Part shown: piece after piece, positions 61,056 through 64,000 of the stretch
How the letters are laid out: each line of letters starts with the position of its first letter
Position numbering within the stretch: the stretch's first letter is position 1
NCBI GenBank assembly: GCA_963784895.1
Contig: CAWATM010000001.1
Coordinates: 124,001 to 188,000, forward strand
DNA from: Gaiellasilicea sp963784895
Lineage (GTDB): Bacteria; Actinomycetota; Thermoleophilia; Gaiellales; Gaiellaceae
Reading direction: 5' to 3'
Length of the DNA stretch: 64,000 nucleotides
Notes under the pieces: generated by a model
What the model was told of the DNA's origin: nothing
Databases searched by the model: none
What the model saw: the letters and a program-made list of their open reading frames with translations, nothing else
Made by a program: the position numbers and the translations under genes

Positions 61056-62241
61056 AACGGCCGCCGCGGCGGAGGTATTCCTCCTGCTGGCTTGCGATCT
61101 CGTCGACGAAGTTCCAAGCAATCACGAGCACGTAATCCGGATCATCCCGGGCTAGACGCTCCACTCCCTCGACCGGGATATGCATCCCCGGTGAATAGAG
61201 GCCCTGCTTCAGCGGATTCCGGTCGACGATGTAGTCGAGCGTCTCGACGCCGATCCCGTAGTAGTTGAGCAACGTGTTGCCCCGCGCGGACGCGCCGTAG
61301 CCGACGATTCGTCGGCCGTCCGCTTTCAGCTCCCGCAAAATGTGCACCAGCTCGCCGCGATGCAGCTCTACGCGCTCCCGGAAGGCGTCGTACGTCGTCG
61401 GAACGAACAACCCCCGCCGTGCTTCCTCGTCCAGCCACTCAGCCACGACGCCGTCCGGGCGTCGGCCGTCGGCGGCCCGTCTCGCGAAGACCCTGATCGA
61501 CCCGCCGTGAATGTCGAGTCGCTCCACGTCGAAGACCTCCAGCCCGAACAGCCGGAAGTGGTCGACGAAGGACTTCAACGTGTGTTGGGAGACGTGCTCG
61601 TGATAGATGCCGTCGAACTCGTTCTGTTCCACGAGCTCGAGCGCGTGGGGCACCTCCACGACGAAGACGCCGTCCTCGTCGAGCAGCAACGTCACCCCGA
61701 GCGTGAACGGGTCGAGATCACCGATGTGGTGGAACGTGTTGGTCGAGACGATGATCTTCGCCGGCCCGTGCTCGGCTCGGATCGTCCGGGCGAGGTCCGG
61801 CGTGAAGTACTCGTTGACGACCTGCACCCCCTTCTCCCGCGCGAGCTCGGCGATGTTCGTCGCCGGGTCGATCCCGAGCGTGCGCTCACCCTGCTTGTGA
61901 AGAAGCGAGAGGAAGAGCCCGTCGTTGCAGCCGATGTCGACAGTGAGAGCGTCGCCGGTGCCGAGAAACCGCCGTGACAGGCTCTCTGCGAGCTCTGCGA
62001 AGTGGATGTGCATCGCCGCTGCCGCTGACGGGATGTAGACGTAGTGGCGAAAGTATTCCGGCGGTACCTGGTCGGCCACTTGGATCAAGCCGCAGTCGAG
62101 GCAGACGTGAACGTCGAGCGGGAAGCGAGCCTCCGGCTGGGACAGTTGGTCGTGTCGGAGGAACCCGTTCGCCAGCGGGTGCTCGCCGAGGGGGAGGAAG
62201 AAATAGAGGCGATCGCTCTTGCAGGTTCGGCAGCTCGTCAT
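61009..62241 (-). CDS. Sugar C-methyltransferase (NovU/TylC3 type)
   Basis: 410 aa from ATG 62241. N-terminal zinc-binding domain with CRTCKS and CLDCGLIQ, then the SAM fold VDIGCNDGLFLSLLHKQG, a catalytic-type STNTFHHIGDLD and VEVPHALELVEQNEFDGIYH EHV, and a C-terminal domain IVGYGASARGNTLLNYYGIG. This is the three-domain layout of deoxysugar C-3/C-5 methyltransferases. It branches a dTDP-keto-sugar; the 3,5-epimerase-like gene two places upstream fits the same pathway. Confidence 0.92.
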   Translation of the reverse strand: MTSCRTCKSDRLYFFLPLGEHPLANGFLRHDQLSQPEARFPLDVHVCLDCGLIQVADQVPPEYFRHYVYIPSAAAAMHIHFAELAESLSRRFLGTGDALTVDIGCNDGLFLSLLHKQGERTLGIDPATNIAELAREKGVQVVNEYFTPDLARTIRAEHGPAKIIVSTNTFHHIGDLDPFTLGVTLLLDEDGVFVVEVPHALELVEQNEFDGIYHEHVSQHTLKSFVDHFRLFGLEVFDVERLDIHGGSIRVFARRAADGRRPDGVVAEWLDEEARRGLFVPTTYDAFRERVELHRGELVHILRELKADGRRIVGYGASARGNTLLNYYGIGVETLDYIVDRNPLKQGLYSPGMHIPVEGVERLARDDPDYVLVIAWNFVDEIASQQEEYLRRGGRFIVPIPEPRVVGGEG

Positions 62242-63236
62242 CGCGTCGACGCCTCCCGTTCCGGCCGGGCCTGATGCGACCCGTCGATCTGGTCGAGCCA
62301 CCACTCCGCCGCCGAGCGCAGCCGCTGCTCCAGCTGGGCCGCCGGATTCCAGCCGAGCAGCCGCCGTGCCAGGTCCGGCTTCGCGACCAGCGCCGAGAGG
62401 TCCTGGTCCTGCGTCTCACCGGCCCCGAACCGAAGCCGCGCCGGATCTCCCGCCACGTCTGCAACGATCATGGCGAACTCGCGCACGGTTGTCGCGCGGC
62501 CGGTACCGACGTGGTACAGCGCCCCGCAGGCGGTCGGCGGTGCCGCGAGCGCGAGCACGAACGCCTCGGCAATGTCGTCCACGTCGTTGAAATCGCGCAG
62601 CTGATTGCCGTGCGAAATCTCCGCCGGCTCGTTCTGCGAGAGACGCGAGACGATGTATGGCAGGAGCCGAGAGGGCCGCTCGTACCGTCCGAAGATGTTG
62701 AAGAGGCGAAGATTGATCCAGGGCACGCCGAACCGTTCGCCGAGCGCCGGCAGAAGCCGATCCTCCTCGGCTTTGTGGCCCGCGTACGGCGACCGCGGTT
62801 CCACGGTGGCTGCTTCGTCGAGGTCGAGACCGGGACGGAGCACCCAGGCGCTGCCCGCGTGGACGATGCGGCCCGCTCCAGGCTCCGCGAATCCCGCGAA
62901 CAAGGTCTCGAGGCAGATCTGCCCGATCTGCTCGCCCGAATGGACGCGTGCATCGAGGGCGGCGTTGACGACTGCCCGTGGGCGGATCCGTTCGACAACG
63001 TCCCGCAGCCCCTGTGCGTCGCTGAGGTCCACCTCCTCGAGCCTCAACTGAGGAGCCTCCATCAGTGTGTCGAGCCTCGCACGCGAGCCGCCGGGGCGTA
63101 CAAGAGCCGTCACGCTGTCGATCCGCGTGCCGTCCCAGAGGATCGCGCCACCGCGGACGAGCCGCCGGACGACGGCCGAGCCCACGAAACCCCCCGCTCC
63201 GGTGACGAGCACCGTGCTCAGGCCGAGATCACCCAT
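62238..63236 (-). CDS. NAD-dependent sugar epimerase/dehydratase (extended SDR)
   Basis: 332 aa from ATG 63236. GxxGxxG motif VLVTGAGGFVGSAVVRRLV, Ser/Tyr/Lys site AGSAW...SPYAGHKAEEDRL (YxxxK), and NLRLFNIFGRYERPSRLLPY. An extended SDR acting on a nucleotide sugar as epimerase, 4,6-dehydratase or ketoreductase; 4-ketoreductase is plausible beside a C-methyltransferase. It overlaps the next gene's stop region (63218) by 19 bases and the C-methyltransferase start by four. Confidence 0.88.
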   Translation of the reverse strand: MGDLGLSTVLVTGAGGFVGSAVVRRLVRGGAILWDGTRIDSVTALVRPGGSRARLDTLMEAPQLRLEEVDLSDAQGLRDVVERIRPRAVVNAALDARVHSGEQIGQICLETLFAGFAEPGAGRIVHAGSAWVLRPGLDLDEAATVEPRSPYAGHKAEEDRLLPALGERFGVPWINLRLFNIFGRYERPSRLLPYIVSRLSQNEPAEISHGNQLRDFNDVDDIAEAFVLALAAPPTACGALYHVGTGRATTVREFAMIVADVAGDPARLRFGAGETQDQDLSALVAKPDLARRLLGWNPAAQLEQRLRSAAEWWLDQIDGSHQARPEREASTR

Positions 63237-63664
63237 TCGAACGGAATGCGTCCTTCGGCCGGGTCCAGACGCTCGAGCTCGTCCGGATCGCTTGGGGCCG
63301 TCGCGCAGTTGGCGAGGATCGAGAGGGGCTCGCCGAGACCCTGGAAGCCGTGCCAGACCCCGGAAGGTATGACCAGAAGTGCGTACTCCTGCGGGGAGAG
63401 ATGAACCTCCATCGTTTGGCCGCGTGTTGGCGAGCCCTCGCGCGTGTCGTGGAGGACGACCTTGACCCGCCCGTGGATGCAGGCGTAGTTCGCGATCAGG
63501 CGGCGGTGATTCTTCCACGCCTTCACGACTCCGTGATAGACCGTCGAGAAGTAGATCTCGCCGAAGTGGACAAAGTGCGGATCCGTCTCCTTCAACATCA
63601 GCAGCACCGCTCCGCGCTCGTCGGTGAACTTCTGAAGCTCGACGACCTGGACATCCTCGATCAC
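63218..63664 (-). CDS. dTDP-4-dehydrorhamnose 3,5-epimerase-like cupin
   Basis: 148 aa from GTG 63664 (GTGA overlap with the upstream glycosyltransferase). RmlC-type features: FTDERGAVLLMLKETDPHF, FGEIYFSTVYHGVVKAWKNH (with HGVVKAWK where HGVxRGxH is usual), KVVLHDTREGSP, LVIPSGVWHGFQGLG. The family catalytic His of the first motif is displaced, so it may be a 3-epimerase or a related isomerase. It supplies a deoxysugar nucleotide. Confidence 0.85.
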   Translation of the reverse strand: MIEDVQVVELQKFTDERGAVLLMLKETDPHFVHFGEIYFSTVYHGVVKAWKNHRRLIANYACIHGRVKVVLHDTREGSPTRGQTMEVHLSPQEYALLVIPSGVWHGFQGLGEPLSILANCATAPSDPDELERLDPAEGRIPFEWVISA

Positions 63665-64000
63665 GTCTGCGCCACCTGCCGCATCACGTCGAGCGTGCCC
63701 CGAGCTGTGCTGTCGAGCCGGTAGAGCAGCGACCGTTCCGCGGCCCTCCTGCCGAGCTCCGTCCGCAGCTCGGCGCTCGTCAGCACGCGCCGAATCGCAT
63801 CCGCAAGCAGGTCGGGGCTCGGCGCGTCGACCGTGATCGCGGCGTCGGCGACGATCTCTCCCACGGCTCCGCGGCCGACGGTGATGACCGGTAGCCCGCA
63901 CGCCATCGCCTCGACGATCGTCAGGGAGAAGCCCTCGGCCGTGGTTGGGTGGACGAACAGATCGGCGCCGCTGTAGACGGGAAGGATGTCGTCGTGGCGT
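63661..64000 (-). CDS. Family 4 glycosyltransferase, C-terminal part
   Basis: Reading continues past the window edge. The visible ~112 residues contain VYSGADLFVHPTTAEGFSLT and IVEAMACGLPVITVGRGAVG, the donor-binding E-x7-E motif (EGFSLTIVE), then a C-terminal helix ending MRQVAQT. It belongs to the same polysaccharide locus and is upstream of, and overlapping with, the epimerase-like gene. Confidence 0.85.
   Translation of the reverse strand, partial: RHDDILPVYSGADLFVHPTTAEGFSLTIVEAMACGLPVITVGRGAVGEIVADAAITVDAPSPDLLADAIRRVLTSAELRTELGRRAAERSLLYRLDSTARGTLDVMRQVAQT

Larger units (their letters stand above)
49780..64000. other. Surface-polysaccharide biosynthesis locus
   Basis: Initiating sugar transferase, five glycosyltransferases, two to three Gfo/Idh oxidoreductases, an FAD mutase-like enzyme, a deacetylase, two methyltransferases, an SDR and an RmlC-like epimerase. 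No polymerase or flippase (Wzy/Wzx) or ABC polysaccharide exporter is visible here, so the locus must extend past 64 kb. Confidence 0.8.

Overview
The window is about 70% GC, almost fully coding, and uses many GTG and some TTG starts, with stop/start overlaps of the ATGA and GTGA kind. The gene content (zinc-ribbon and Asp23-type small proteins, a YlbL-type PDZ/Lon protease, a biotin carboxylase/BCCP fusion, a BTAD/AAA regulator, a three-gene succinate dehydrogenase with an HdrB-like subunit) points to a deep-branching actinobacterium. Thermoleophilia (Gaiellales/Solirubrobacterales type) is my best guess; this is an inference from gene style, not a database match. No rRNA, tRNA, CRISPR or transposon was seen. 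The longest gene-free stretch is about 214 bases (59226-59439), and I see no gene in it.

Layout. 1-8.2 kb: end of a membrane protein, a GT2 glycosyltransferase, a c-di-GMP GGDEF/HD-GYP enzyme with a tiny membrane peptide upstream, two small ORFs, pgsA, an acyl-CoA carboxylase alpha chain, a sucrase/ferredoxin-like protein, and a JmjC oxygenase preceded by an acidic 53-aa peptide. 8.2-23.9 kb: a central-carbon block with sucC-methyltransferase-sucD, ahcY, a DEAD-box helicase, an aminotransferase, the icd-mdh-SDR-ylbL operon, and divergent from it a citrate synthase pair running into a HEAT-like gene and purEK. 23.9-33.3 kb: xerD/xerC, a secreted glycoside hydrolase, lipid-type enzymes, an ABC exporter, a P1 peptidase and pckA. 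33.4-43.6 kb: a 16-aa Gly-rich ORF, a giant BTAD/AAA regulator, a secreted protein, sdhAB plus the HdrB-like subunit, a phosphoesterase, an Asp23 protein and an acetyltransferase-like protein.

43.6-49.7 kb is the most interesting part: a lasso-peptide gene cluster. The plus strand carries a nucleotidyltransferase, B1 (PqqD-like recognition protein), B2 (transglutaminase-like protease) and the first codons of the cyclase C. The minus strand carries the precursor A, an oxidoreductase, the ABC exporter D and an HPr-kinase-like gene. The inferred core begins with Gly, has Asp at position 8 for the ring, and carries five histidines. The gene set resembles the paeninodin type (kinase plus nucleotidyltransferase). 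The cyclase is almost entirely missing. 49.8-64 kb is a surface-polysaccharide locus: polyprenyl glycosylphosphotransferase, sugar oxidoreductases, glycosyltransferases, deacetylase, methyltransferases, epimerases.

Two window-wide patterns stand out. First, many unlinked genes have a TANNNT (-10-like) hexamer 6-10 bases before the start codon, so leaderless mRNAs are probably common here; genes with a good Shine-Dalgarno are mostly small peptides. Second, between about 44.0 and 55.4 kb nearly every gene is broken by one-base frameshifts while its conserved residues survive in another frame. The rest of the window has only one such case, at 30.44 kb. This looks like a local low-quality stretch of sequence rather than mass pseudogenisation, so genes there are annotated as whole genes with noted frameshifts.
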